Of a DNA stretch of 64,000 nt, positions 1-9,862 are shown one piece after another (position 1 is the first letter of the stretch; each line of letters starts with the position of its first letter). The position numbers were made by a program, and so were the translations under genes. Source of the DNA: Leptospira kobayashii (GTDB taxonomy: Bacteria; Spirochaetota; Leptospiria; Leptospirales; Leptospiraceae); the NCBI RefSeq assembly GCF_003114835.2, contig NZ_AP025028.1, positions 2,198,001 to 2,262,000 on the forward strand, in the 5' to 3' direction. The notes below the pieces were generated by a model. That model was not told the origin of the DNA, did not search any database, and worked only from the letters and a program-made list of their open reading frames with translations.

Positions 1-1
1 T

Positions 2-1204
<1,203 letters not shown>

Positions 1205-1218
1205 TCTAAGAGATAAAA

Positions 1219-2367
1219 ATGCCTACTACTGCGAGTTCAGAACATAAAGATCCACAGTCTGTAGGCATTGTTGAAACCAAAATCGCCCGATTTGATTCTC
1301 TTACTTTGGACAATGGAGAGATCATTTCTCCTTTGGAAATTGCTTATGAAACCTACGGGGTTCTCTCTGAAAAAAAAGACAACGCCATCCTGGTCTGCCA
1401 TGCGCTTTCGGGAGATGCTCACGCGGCCGGTTTTCATGAAGGTGACAAACGTCCCGGTTGGTGGGATTTTTATATCGGTCCCGGCAAAGCCTTCGATACC
1501 GACAAATATTTTATCATATCTTCCAATGTAATCGGAGGATGCAAAGGTTCGAGCGGACCTCTCACGATTTCCAGTGCCACGAACAAAGCTTATCGTTCCA
1601 GTTTTCCTTTTGTTTCCATCGCCGATATGGTGCGTGCGCAAGAAGTCCTTGTTTCTTCATTCGGAATCGAAACCTTATTTGCGGTCGCAGGCGGTTCGAT
1701 GGGAGGAATGCAAGCCTTACAGTGGTCAGTTGCTTATCCGGAAAAAATGAAAAATTGTATCGTGATGGCATCTACCGCAGAACATTCCGCCCAACAAATT
1801 GCATTCAACGAAGTCGGAAGACAAGCCATTCTCGCTGATCCCAATTGGAATAACGGAATGTATGAAGATGACACCAAACCTTCGAAAGGTTTGGCGCTTG
1901 CCAGAATGATGGGGCATATCACTTATCTCTCCGATGAGATGATGCGGGACAAATTCGGCCGTAAACCTCCCAAAGGAAATATTCAAACTACTGATTTTGC
2001 AGTGGGTAGTTATTTGATCTACCAAGGAGAATCCTTTGTAGACCGTTTCGATGCAAATTCTTATATCTATGTTACAAAAGCATTGGATCATTACAGCCTG
2101 GGAACCGGAAAAGAACTTACGAAAGCACTATCAGGCGTTAAATGTAGATTTCTGGTAGTGGCCTATACTTCCGACTGGCTTTATCCTCCTTATCAATCCG
2201 AAGAAATCGTCAAATCTTTGGAAGTGAATGCAATCCCAGTAATATTCGTAGAACTGAATAACCCGGCGGGGCATGATTCCTTTCTTTTGCAAAGCGAAGA
2301 GCAAGACTCCATCATCAAAGACTTTTTGGAATTCACCGATGATCCGGACGGAGTCATTTATGGCTGA
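1219..2367 (+). CDS. metX: Homoserine O-acetyltransferase
   Basis: Alpha/beta-hydrolase-fold acyltransferase that activates homoserine with acetyl-CoA, giving the substrate of MetY. The 382-residue length is normal for MetX. The nucleophile elbow [13 protein letters not shown] carries the catalytic Ser; the Asp is in SDWLYPP and the His in AGHDSFLLQ near the C-terminus, completing the triad. An early [12 protein letters not shown] segment is typical of the family. The gene lies 14 bp after metY, and its stop overlaps the metW start (ATGGCTGA), which indicates translational coupling. Some family members use succinyl-CoA or act on serine; that cannot be settled by eye, but the metY neighbour supports homoserine. 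Confidence 0.95.
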   Translation: MPTTASSEHKDPQSVGIVETKIARFDSLTLDNGEIISPLEIAYETYGVLSEKKDNAILVCHALSGDAHAAGFHEGDKRPGWWDFYIGPGKAFDTDKYFIISSNVIGGCKGSSGPLTISSATNKAYRSSFPFVSIADMVRAQEVLVSSFGIETLFAVAGGSMGGMQALQWSVAYPEKMKNCIVMASTAEHSAQQIAFNEVGRQAILADPNWNNGMYEDDTKPSKGLALARMMGHITYLSDEMMRDKFGRKPPKGNIQTTDFAVGSYLIYQGESFVDRFDANSYIYVTKALDHYSLGTGKELTKALSGVKCRFLVVAYTSDWLYPPYQSEEIVKSLEVNAIPVIFVELNNPAGHDSFLLQSEEQDSIIKDFLEFTDDPDGVIYG

Positions 2368-2986
2368 AGGTAAAAACGGAAATCATATAGACATAGACGT
2401 CTCCGAACGTCCAGATATACTTTATATCGAAAAGATGATTCAGTCCGGTCAGCGTGTCCTCGACTTGGGATGCGGAAACGGAGAACTTATGTATCTCCTC
2501 AAAAAGAAAGGAGTGCGTGTTCAGGGAATCGAAAAAGACGACGAATGCATCATACGCTGTGTGAAAAAAGGTCTTTATGTTCATCATGGAGACATTGATG
2601 ACGGACTTGCTCATCATTTGGACCAAAGTTTCGATTATATCATTCTGAACCAGACCATCCAACAGACGTTAAACCCCGGTGACATCATCCGAGAGTGTCT
2701 CAGGATCGGCAAACAAGTAATTGTAGTGTTTCCCAATTTTTCCCATTGGCAGATCAGAGTTTCCGTCTTATTCAGCGGGCGAACTCCTGTGACAAAACTT
2801 ATGCCCTTCCATTGGTATGATACCCCCAACCTGCATTTTTTATCTTCTCAGGATTTTGAAAACTTTTTGGAAAAAGACAAAATCAAAGTGATTCGTCGTA
2901 GTTTCTTCAATGAGAAAAGGGAAATCAAAATTCTTCCCAACCTGTTTGCCACCTTAGCTTTGTTTGTAATCCAAGCGGGAAATTGA
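2360..2986 (+). CDS. metW: MetW-family methyltransferase-like protein
   Basis: A 208-residue class I SAM-methyltransferase fold of the MetW family, which accompanies MetX in many bacteria and is thought to support acyltransferase activity rather than methylate DNA or protein. Motif I is [15 protein letters not shown] (about residues 33-47), followed by GIEKDDECI and [12 protein letters not shown]; the aromatic stretch [10 protein letters not shown] is characteristic of MetW. The start is the ATG at 2360 that overlaps the metX stop by eight bases. An upstream in-frame codon would place most of an N-terminal extension inside metX and is not needed. Its exact biochemical role is known only from family context. 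Confidence 0.9.
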   Translation: MAEGKNGNHIDIDVSERPDILYIEKMIQSGQRVLDLGCGNGELMYLLKKKGVRVQGIEKDDECIIRCVKKGLYVHHGDIDDGLAHHLDQSFDYIILNQTIQQTLNPGDIIRECLRIGKQVIVVFPNFSHWQIRVSVLFSGRTPVTKLMPFHWYDTPNLHFLSSQDFENFLEKDKIKVIRRSFFNEKREIKILPNLFATLALFVIQAGN

Positions 2987-3177
2987 CACAGTTCTTTGTA
3001 GTCACGGAGAATCCCGCTTGGTCTTTTATCCCGATGATTACGGTTCCTATTTTCGTTTTTGTCGGATTGGTTGCCGGACTTATGATCGTATTCGGACAAT
3101 CACTCGTTACGATTTTAATCACTACTTTCGTTTTGGCCGTAATTCTTATAGGATCCTATCTACTATTCGGCAATTGA
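2983..3177 (+). CDS. Small two-helix membrane protein
   Basis: A 64-residue protein beginning with TTG at 2983, where TTGA overlaps the metW stop by four bases. After a short polar N-terminus it is almost entirely hydrophobic, with two membrane helices at about residues 15-38 and 42-62, joined by a short FGQS turn. No family is recognised. The coupled start and co-direction with metW argue that it is translated, as the last gene of the met cluster. A false ORF is less likely given the coherent two-helix pattern, but no homology supports it. Confidence 0.5.
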   Translation: MTQFFVVTENPAWSFIPMITVPIFVFVGLVAGLMIVFGQSLVTILITTFVLAVILIGSYLLFGN

Positions 3178-3207
3178 AAACTTGGCCGATTCGATCTTGG
3201 TCCATCA

Positions 3208-4455
3208 TCAGACCAAGTATTCGAATAGATTTTCATTCTGATTTACCAAAGTGTAATTGAGATTGTATTCATCCATTCTTCGGATCAGAGATTTAAAATC
3301 TTCGTTCGATTTTACCTCGATCCCGATGAGTGCGGGCCCCGATTCCTTATTGTGCTTTTGTATGAATTCAAAACGAACGATATCATCATTGGGACCGAGG
3401 ATATGGTTTACAAATTCTTTCAAGGCACCCGGGCGCTGTGCGAAACGAACAATAAAATAATGTTTCAATCCTTCAAATAGAAGTGACCGTTCTTTGATTT
3501 CCTGCATTCGATCGATGTCGTTATTGCCTCCGCTCAGAATACAAACTATTTTTTTGCCTTTGATCTTGTCCGCATATTGATCCAGCGCTGCAATGCTCAA
3601 AGCACCTGCAGGTTCCGCAACGATCGCATCTTCATTATAAAGTTGCAAAATCGTCGAACTTGCCTTTCCCTCGGGAACAAGAAGCATATCGGATAGTATT
3701 TCCTTGCAGATCGGAAATGTAAGATCACCTACTTTTTTTACGGAAGCACCGTCTACAAAACGCTGGATCGAACCAAGTGCGACCGGTTGTCCCGCTTTCA
3801 AAGCTTCCGTCATGGAAGGAGCGCCTAACGGTTCCACTCCGATGATTTTAGTTCCCGGAGAGTATTCTTTAAAATAACTCCCCAATCCCGCGCATAATCC
3901 ACCACCCCCCACCGGTACGAAAATAAAATCGATATCCGTCTGTTCTTCTAAAATTTCCTTACCGACCGTTCCCTGACCTTCCATAACTTTGATATGATCG
4001 AAGGGAGGGATAAAGACTTTTTTATGAACGTCCGAATATTCCAAAGCGAATGTCTGGCATTCGTCAAAGGTATCACCAACTAACACTATTTCAATATTCG
4101 TTCCTCCGAACATCTTGACCTGATTGATTTTTTGTTTGGGGGTGATGGCTGGCATATAAATCACACCCTTGATATTCAATAATTTGCAAGAGAATGCCAC
4201 GCCTTGCGCATGATTGCCCGCACTTGCACAAACCACACCGCGAGCCCTCTCTTCTTCGTTCAAACTTTGAATCAAATAATAAGCGCCTCGGATTTTATAA
4301 GAACGTACGACTTGCAGGTCTTCCCGTTTTATATAAACATCACATCCGAATTTTTCAGAAGAGTTGCGATGGTATTGAAGAGGAGTTTTGAGAACAATCG
4401 GCTTCAGCACTTCATAGGCGGAGTTTATATCCAAAGGAATTCGTTTTGAGGTCAT
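3208..4455 (-). CDS. ilvA: Threonine dehydratase (threonine ammonia-lyase)
   Basis: PLP enzyme that deaminates L-threonine to 2-oxobutanoate, the first committed step of the classical isoleucine route, or a catabolic reaction. The 415-residue protein has the PLP lysine in VVRSYKIRGAYY (about residue 54), the ASAGNHAQGVAFSC segment, the phosphate-binding loop PVGGGGLCAGLG, and CILSGGNND near the end of the catalytic domain. The last 85 or so residues (HYFIVRFAQRPGALKEF onward) form one ACT-like regulatory domain, as in short biosynthetic or catabolic forms. A 7-bp inverted repeat (CTTGGTC/GACCAAG) spans the stop codon. It is divergent from the TetR gene. Leptospira is known to make isoleucine mainly by the citramalate route, so its physiological role is open. 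Confidence 0.93.
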   Translation of the reverse strand: MTSKRIPLDINSAYEVLKPIVLKTPLQYHRNSSEKFGCDVYIKREDLQVVRSYKIRGAYYLIQSLNEEERARGVVCASAGNHAQGVAFSCKLLNIKGVIYMPAITPKQKINQVKMFGGTNIEIVLVGDTFDECQTFALEYSDVHKKVFIPPFDHIKVMEGQGTVGKEILEEQTDIDFIFVPVGGGGLCAGLGSYFKEYSPGTKIIGVEPLGAPSMTEALKAGQPVALGSIQRFVDGASVKKVGDLTFPICKEILSDMLLVPEGKASSTILQLYNEDAIVAEPAGALSIAALDQYADKIKGKKIVCILSGGNNDIDRMQEIKERSLLFEGLKHYFIVRFAQRPGALKEFVNHILGPNDDIVRFEFIQKHNKESGPALIGIEVKSNEDFKSLIRRMDEYNLNYTLVNQNENLFEYLV

Positions 4456-4544
4456 CTGTATCTTCTAGAAAACAGAAAGCGTCGAAAATCGAGAATGAAT
4501 TTTATAAGAATCCAGGCATTTGTTTCCGCTCAAAACAGATTTCA

Positions 4545-4580
4545 TTTGACAATAGCATGACCGGTCGTGCTATTGTCAAA
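4545..4580. promoter_or_regulatory. 36-bp near-perfect palindrome, probable TetR operator
   Basis: The two arms TTTGACAATAGCA and TGCTATTGTCAAA are exact reverse complements (13 bp each). The central ten bases TGACCGGTCG are also palindromic apart from one mismatched pair, so 34 of 36 positions are symmetric, centred between 4562 and 4563. It ends 17 bp before the TTG start of the TetR gene. TTGACA inside the left arm could be a -35 box with a weak -10 (GCTATT) 17 bp later inside the right arm, so a bound dimer would block transcription. It also lies in the spacer to ilvA. The function is inferred from position and symmetry. Confidence 0.75.
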
Positions 4581-4597
4581 ACAAGAGAATCCAAACT

Positions 4598-5212
4598 TTG
4601 GGACCAAATACCACCACTCGGGACAGAATTCTATACCAAGGATTGGAACTGATAAGCCAAGCAGGGCTTTCCGGACTGAGTCTCGGCAAGTTGGCCCAAG
4701 AAGCGTCTTTATCCAAAAGTGGTCTCTTTGCCCACTTTCATTCCAAGGAACAATTGGAAAGAGAACTCCTCAATTACACCGTAGATTTCGCACAAACTAA
4801 GGTGGTTGAGCCCGCGATGCAATTTCCGGAAGGCCTCCCTAGACTGGAAGCATTGGTAAACAATTGGTTGGGTTGGACGACCCGGGCAGGTCTTCCCGGC
4901 GGATGTCCAATTGCTGCAGCTGCATTTGAATTGGATGATTCGGAAGGTCCGATCCGGGAAGAGTTTCTGAAAAAGGAAAAAGATTGGAGGGAATTTTTAA
5001 AACATCTTGTCCTGCAAACAATGGGAAAAGGGCATTTTCGAATGGATCTGGATGCGGACAGGTTCGTATGGGAACTTTGCGGGATCTATCTTGTCCATCA
5101 TGTGTCTTTTCGTTTCGTTCGTGATCCGAATTCGGATCGTTATGCGAAAGAAGCATTTCAATCGTTGATAAAACGTTCCCTCCCCGATTTACAAATCAAA
5201 ACAAGTTTCTAA
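4598..5212 (+). CDS. TetR-family transcriptional regulator
   Basis: A 204-residue repressor-type protein with an N-terminal helix-turn-helix at about residues 25-50 (LGKLAQEASLSKSGLFAHF, then HSKEQL), the classic TetR pattern. The C-terminal part has GLPGGCPIAAAAFELDD, seen in the TetR group with a YcdC/AcrR-like ligand domain, and the ligand is unknown. The start is TTG at 4598; no ATG is available in frame before the helix-turn-helix. A 36-bp palindrome sits just upstream, which suggests autorepression. The stop TAA abuts the ATG of the next gene, so the regulator and the two membrane genes behind it form one operon. Confidence 0.9.
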   Translation: MGPNTTTRDRILYQGLELISQAGLSGLSLGKLAQEASLSKSGLFAHFHSKEQLERELLNYTVDFAQTKVVEPAMQFPEGLPRLEALVNNWLGWTTRAGLPGGCPIAAAAFELDDSEGPIREEFLKKEKDWREFLKHLVLQTMGKGHFRMDLDADRFVWELCGIYLVHHVSFRFVRDPNSDRYAKEAFQSLIKRSLPDLQIKTSF

Positions 5213-5683
5213 ATGTATTCTTTACTTATCACCTTACACTCATTATTTCGTTGGTTCGTATTATCCGGCTTATTATATTCCGTCTTCCGTGCTTATCAAG
5301 GATATAGATTGGATACAACTTATACGAACCTGGAGAACGGTATCCGATATTGGACTGTCACCTTTTCACACATTCAACTGGCGATCGGTTTCAGTTTGTA
5401 TTTTTCAAGTCCTCTCATCCGATTGTTTTTTTCCGATTTGAAAAAAAACATTCACGATGGAAACTTTATATTCTTCGGAATCTATCATATATTGCTTATG
5501 ACAAGTTCCGTTGTTTTGATAACGATAGGATCCGCCCTGTCAAAAAGAAAATCCATAGACAAAGAAAAATTCAAAACCACATTCATTTGGTTTTCCATCG
5601 CCCTCTTTCTTATTTTTATCTCCATTCCCTGGCCATTTTCTCCCTTTGCAAATAGACCATATCTAAGAGGATATTCATTATGA
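5213..5683 (+). CDS. Four-helix membrane protein of unknown function
   Basis: A 156-residue integral membrane protein with about four hydrophobic segments (near residues 5-26, 48-68, 84-106 and 123-140) and short charged loops (LSKRKSIDKEKFK). Small His- and Trp-containing membrane proteins of this layout, beginning with a LHSLFRW-like stretch, occur in Leptospira and Bacteroidetes, but no function is known to me. Its ATG directly follows the TAA of the TetR gene, and its TGA overlaps the next ATG (ATGA), so all three are translationally linked and probably under the TetR palindrome. Confidence 0.75.
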   Translation: MYSLLITLHSLFRWFVLSGLLYSVFRAYQGYRLDTTYTNLENGIRYWTVTFSHIQLAIGFSLYFSSPLIRLFFSDLKKNIHDGNFIFFGIYHILLMTSSVVLITIGSALSKRKSIDKEKFKTTFIWFSIALFLIFISIPWPFSPFANRPYLRGYSL

Positions 5684-5994
5684 TGTATTTTTTAAAATCA
5701 AACTTGGGAAGATTGAGGTTAGTCGGATTTGCGGAAGGGATTTCCTTGCTTCTATTAGTCGGAATCGGAGTTCCCTTGAAACATATTTACGGAGAGCCTG
5801 GTTTAGTGAAGATAATCGGCCCCATTCACGGAATTCTATTCTTGTTATTTGTTTTCAATACATTGAGTATCAGTGTGGAACAAGAATGGAAATTCAAAGA
5901 GGTTACTTGGAAAGTATTAGTAGCTTGCATGATCCCATTTGGTACGTTTTATATTGATAAAAAGATCTTAAGTAGGCTCAAAGAGCAAGATTGA
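5680..5994 (+). CDS. DUF3817 small membrane protein
   Basis: A 104-residue protein with the pattern of the DUF3817 (YdzA-like) family: an N-terminal LGRLRLVGFAEGISLLLL helix with its conserved Glu-Gly, a GPIHGILFLLFV second helix with the conserved His-Gly, and a third helix WKVLVACMIPFGTFYIDKKI. The family has no established function. It is the last gene of the TetR operon, overlaps the previous gene by four bases, and is followed by a clear terminator about 50 bp downstream. Co-regulation of two small membrane proteins by a TetR repressor suggests a response to a membrane-active or hydrophobic compound; that is inference. Confidence 0.85.
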   Translation: MMYFLKSNLGRLRLVGFAEGISLLLLVGIGVPLKHIYGEPGLVKIIGPIHGILFLLFVFNTLSISVEQEWKFKEVTWKVLVACMIPFGTFYIDKKILSRLKEQD

Positions 5995-6043
5995 TCTTGC
6001 AGTAAGATTCAAATTTTGTGAAAAAATTTACTGATACAAAAAA

Positions 6044-6069
6044 GCCCGAAGGTTTAACTTCGGGCTTTT
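6044..6069 (+). terminator. Rho-independent terminator of the TetR operon
   Basis: GCCCGAAG, a GTTTAA loop and CTTCGGGC make a perfect 8-bp stem, preceded by an A run and followed by TTTTC, so it may work in both directions. The rest of 5995-6303 shows no gene; a 64-codon minus-strand frame there looks spurious. Confidence 0.85.
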
Positions 6070-6303
6070 CAGCTGTACGGCGATATTTACTATCTAATTA
6101 ATACATCGCCATCCTTTTCTTTTTCTTAAGTTACATTTCTGCCGTTTCCGAAAAACTGATCCGAATCCATCGTTCGGTTCATCTCCACTAAACATTTTTT
6201 TTAATAAAAAGCAAAAGAAAGCTAAAGATTTATTTTGGAACGCGGCGGAAAAAGACTTGGCCTTTGTCCGAGTGAAAAGCAAATTCAAACCACCCCATTT
6301 TTA

Positions 6304-7749
6304 ATGAATCGTTTTCTTATAAAAATATTTTTCTTCTATTTTATTTGCAGTTTTTATTTTTCAACACTCTTTGCGGAAGATAATTCGAAAACAAAACATA
6401 CGAACAAACAGATTTTGAAATTCAGTTGGGAAAATGACGTATTTCTTTTTTCCGATCGCGAATATACAAATGGCATCCGGTTGGAATACGGACTTTATGG
6501 AAAAACATATTTTCCTGCGAGCTTAGTTCTCCTCGGTTTGGAAAAAATCGTTCCTAATTTCGGACAAAAAAGTGCTGAGTATTCGGGACTATCTCTGACT
6601 CATTCCCTCTATACTCCTTCCAATTTATATTCTTCCGATGCGTCTTACGGAGAACGACCTTACTCCGCAAATGCAATGGTCTCATCGATTTCCGGTTATT
6701 TTTGGGATAAAAGCGCTTTTTCCATCGAAGCTGCCATCGGTTCCATGGGTCCGAACGTAAGGGGAAAATCGGCACAAGCGGGAATTCACCGCCTAACAGA
6801 CTCTCCACTTCCTCAAGGTTGGGATCGTCAATTACGAAACAGAAATTTATTTCAGTTAAATCTGGATTATAAATATTTTTGGAATCCCTATCTGGGAATC
6901 CAAACAACAATCAAATTGGGAAATTCGGATACCTCCTTATCCGTAGGCCCTGTTCTCCGTTTCGGACATGTCCGCTCCCCCGTAGCACAAGGAATGAGCA
7001 TAACAGATCCTACTCCTTCCTATCCCGTAGAAGAAACGGAATATTATTTTTATATAAAGCCTATGGTAAAAAGCCAGTTCGTTAACTCAACATTAGGTGG
7101 AAGTGGGAAAAACCCTTTTTCAGCGACAATCGAGGAAAACGGCAAAACTTCCGTTTATCTAACCGAAGGCAGAACCATTTTTATAGGAGATCCTCTTTAC
7201 AATTCTATAGGAGACGAACGGGCTTACAATACCCTGACTCGGTTCGGAGCCTACCAAACTCTTGTTCCGTCGGATGCACCTTTGGCGTTGAACTTTCTTG
7301 TCTTCAATTCCATATTCAACGGAGCTCCCGTCCCGAATGACGGATTGAAATTACTTCTCTTGCAAAACTTAAATGAATCGAATTCGAATCTTTCCGGCTT
7401 TCCCGGAGTGGAATATTTCGTATACGACACTCTTTTTCGAAATCCTACCAAAGGAGCTTCCGCATACTCGAAAATTTTAGCCTACAGATATCTGAATTCT
7501 AACGAGTCTTCGGGAGAAGATAGTATGCTTATTACCGCCTTATTATTGTACAATGAAACGAATGCGAGCAAAACTTATAGCGTTCCTTTGAGAAGGGTTC
7601 AAGGAAGATTGTCTACAGGATTTGTTTATCAGACACCGGACTTATTTTTTCAGATGGGGGTGGAAATTTCGTCTTTGGAGTATGTTGCCGGGAACGGGCT
7701 TTTACCCTATCACCGTTATTTGAGCGTTCAGATGGGAACTAAGTTTTAA
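6304..7749 (+). CDS. LpxR-like lipid A deacylase (DUF2219), outer-membrane beta-barrel
   Basis: A 481-residue protein with a signal peptide (cleavage predicted after STLFA, before EDN) followed by an amphipathic beta-strand pattern ending in an aromatic residue (QMGTKF), typical of an outer-membrane barrel. The family signature is clear: WENDVFLFSDREYTNG near the N-terminus, where Asn-Asp are active-site residues in Salmonella LpxR, then AGIHRLTDSPLPQGWDRQL, which contains the conserved His and the GW..QL motif. LpxR removes the 3'-acyloxyacyl chain of lipid A. At 481 residues it is longer than enterobacterial LpxR (about 320), so extra loops or a different substrate are possible. The ATG at 6304 is chosen because the signal peptide starts there; upstream in-frame codons add a polar leader. 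Confidence 0.8.
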   Translation: MNRFLIKIFFFYFICSFYFSTLFAEDNSKTKHTNKQILKFSWENDVFLFSDREYTNGIRLEYGLYGKTYFPASLVLLGLEKIVPNFGQKSAEYSGLSLTHSLYTPSNLYSSDASYGERPYSANAMVSSISGYFWDKSAFSIEAAIGSMGPNVRGKSAQAGIHRLTDSPLPQGWDRQLRNRNLFQLNLDYKYFWNPYLGIQTTIKLGNSDTSLSVGPVLRFGHVRSPVAQGMSITDPTPSYPVEETEYYFYIKPMVKSQFVNSTLGGSGKNPFSATIEENGKTSVYLTEGRTIFIGDPLYNSIGDERAYNTLTRFGAYQTLVPSDAPLALNFLVFNSIFNGAPVPNDGLKLLLLQNLNESNSNLSGFPGVEYFVYDTLFRNPTKGASAYSKILAYRYLNSNESSGEDSMLITALLLYNETNASKTYSVPLRRVQGRLSTGFVYQTPDLFFQMGVEISSLEYVAGNGLLPYHRYLSVQMGTKF

Positions 7750-7769
7750 AAGAAGAAAATCGAGAAACA

Positions 7770-7800
7770 GTCGAAAGGCCCCAACCACCTGCCCTTCGAC
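7770..7800 (-). terminator. Probable terminator of flaB
   Basis: Read on the minus strand, GTCGAAGGGC and GCCTTTCGAC form a 10-bp stem with one G-U pair and an 11-base loop, followed by a T-rich stretch. It lies 17 bp after the flaB stop in the spacer convergent with the LpxR-like gene. Confidence 0.7.
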
Positions 7801-7817
7801 TAGCTTCTCTTATCCTA

Positions 7818-8687
<870 letters not shown>

Positions 8688-8907
8688 TTATCTTTCCCTC
8701 TCGGGAAAAACGTTGATGAATTTTCGAAGATGCCATCCTTGGCCTCTTCATAATGAAGGTCGGTAAATTCGATAGCTTAGATAACAGATAATTTCCGGTT
8801 TTTTGCGAATAATAGCCGAACTTCCCCTTTCCAAAATATGTCCCGGAAAATTTATCTTTTCAGAAGTTCCTTATTTGCGAGAAAGACGGTAGGGAAAGGT
8901 TTTAAAT

Positions 8908-9855
8908 TTGTTAGAAACGATCTATTTGGCAAACCCACGCGGATTTTGTGCCGGTGTAAAATATGCAATTTCCTTCGTCGAAACCGTATATGCGGAGAAT
9001 CCTGAGTCCCCCCTTTATGTGCGAAAGGAAATTGTCCACAACCAAAGAGTGGTTGAGGATATGAAAAAAAGAGGAATTCAATTCATTGATGAACTTTCCG
9101 AGGCCCCGAACGGTGCGACCGTCATTTTTTCCGCTCACGGAGTTTCTCCCGAAGTGGTGAATGAAGCGCAAAACCGCCAAATGCGAATTGGAGATGCCAC
9201 TTGTCCTCTGGTTACCCGCGTTCATAGAAAAGCACGTAATATCAAAGACAGCCATCAAATCATCTACATCGGTCACAAAGGCCATGACGAAGCGATCGGA
9301 ACTATGGGTGAAGCGAATATGTTTCTGGTAGAAACGGAAGAGGATGTGGAATCTTTGAAAGGCCAGATCAACAATGACAAACCACTCACTTATTTGATGC
9401 AAACCACCCTTTCCGTAAAAGACACTAAAAGTATAATCAAAAAAATCGAGGAAGTTTTTCCATTTGTGGAACATCCACAAAAAGATGACATCTGTTATGC
9501 TACCACGGAAAGACAGGAAGCGGTATCGAGTATGATCGAATCTGTGGATGCCATGCTTGTGATCGGTTCGGCAAATTCATCGAATTCGGTTCGTCTGTTG
9601 CAATTGGCTCAAAAAACGAAACCTGCTTCCTATCGGATCACAGACAAAGAAGATGTAAATCCGGAACATATAAGATCAAACGGAATCAAAATATTGGGAA
9701 TTACTGCCGGTGCGTCCAGCCCGCAGATTTTAGTGGACGAGATCGTTCAGGAACTATTAGTTCATTTTCCGGAAGCGAAAGTTTCTCTTTACCCTGACAG
9801 TAGAGAAGACACGATGAATTTTAAACTTCCGAAAGAAAAGTTAACTCAATATTAG
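8908..9855 (+). CDS. ispH: 4-hydroxy-3-methylbut-2-enyl diphosphate reductase
   Basis: Last enzyme of the MEP isoprenoid pathway, an iron-sulfur protein that reduces HMBPP to IPP and DMAPP. All three cluster cysteines are visible: GFCAGV (residue 14), DATCPLVTRVH and CYATTERQ. The substrate-binding FSAHGVSPE and GSANSSNSVRL segments are also present. The length (315) is normal. The start is TTG at 8908 with AGGGAAAGG upstream; beginning later would remove the conserved YLANPRGFCAG. Only 7 bp separate its stop from the next gene, so this housekeeping gene appears to head the signalling and chemotaxis run that follows. Confidence 0.95.
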   Translation: MLETIYLANPRGFCAGVKYAISFVETVYAENPESPLYVRKEIVHNQRVVEDMKKRGIQFIDELSEAPNGATVIFSAHGVSPEVVNEAQNRQMRIGDATCPLVTRVHRKARNIKDSHQIIYIGHKGHDEAIGTMGEANMFLVETEEDVESLKGQINNDKPLTYLMQTTLSVKDTKSIIKKIEEVFPFVEHPQKDDICYATTERQEAVSSMIESVDAMLVIGSANSSNSVRLLQLAQKTKPASYRITDKEDVNPEHIRSNGIKILGITAGASSPQILVDEIVQELLVHFPEAKVSLYPDSREDTMNFKLPKEKLTQY

Positions 9856-9862
9856 GTACAGT

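Noticed and set aside
6094..6288. A 64-codon minus-strand reading frame before the LpxR-like gene
   Set aside because: Basic, low-complexity translation without a ribosome site or domain; likely chance.
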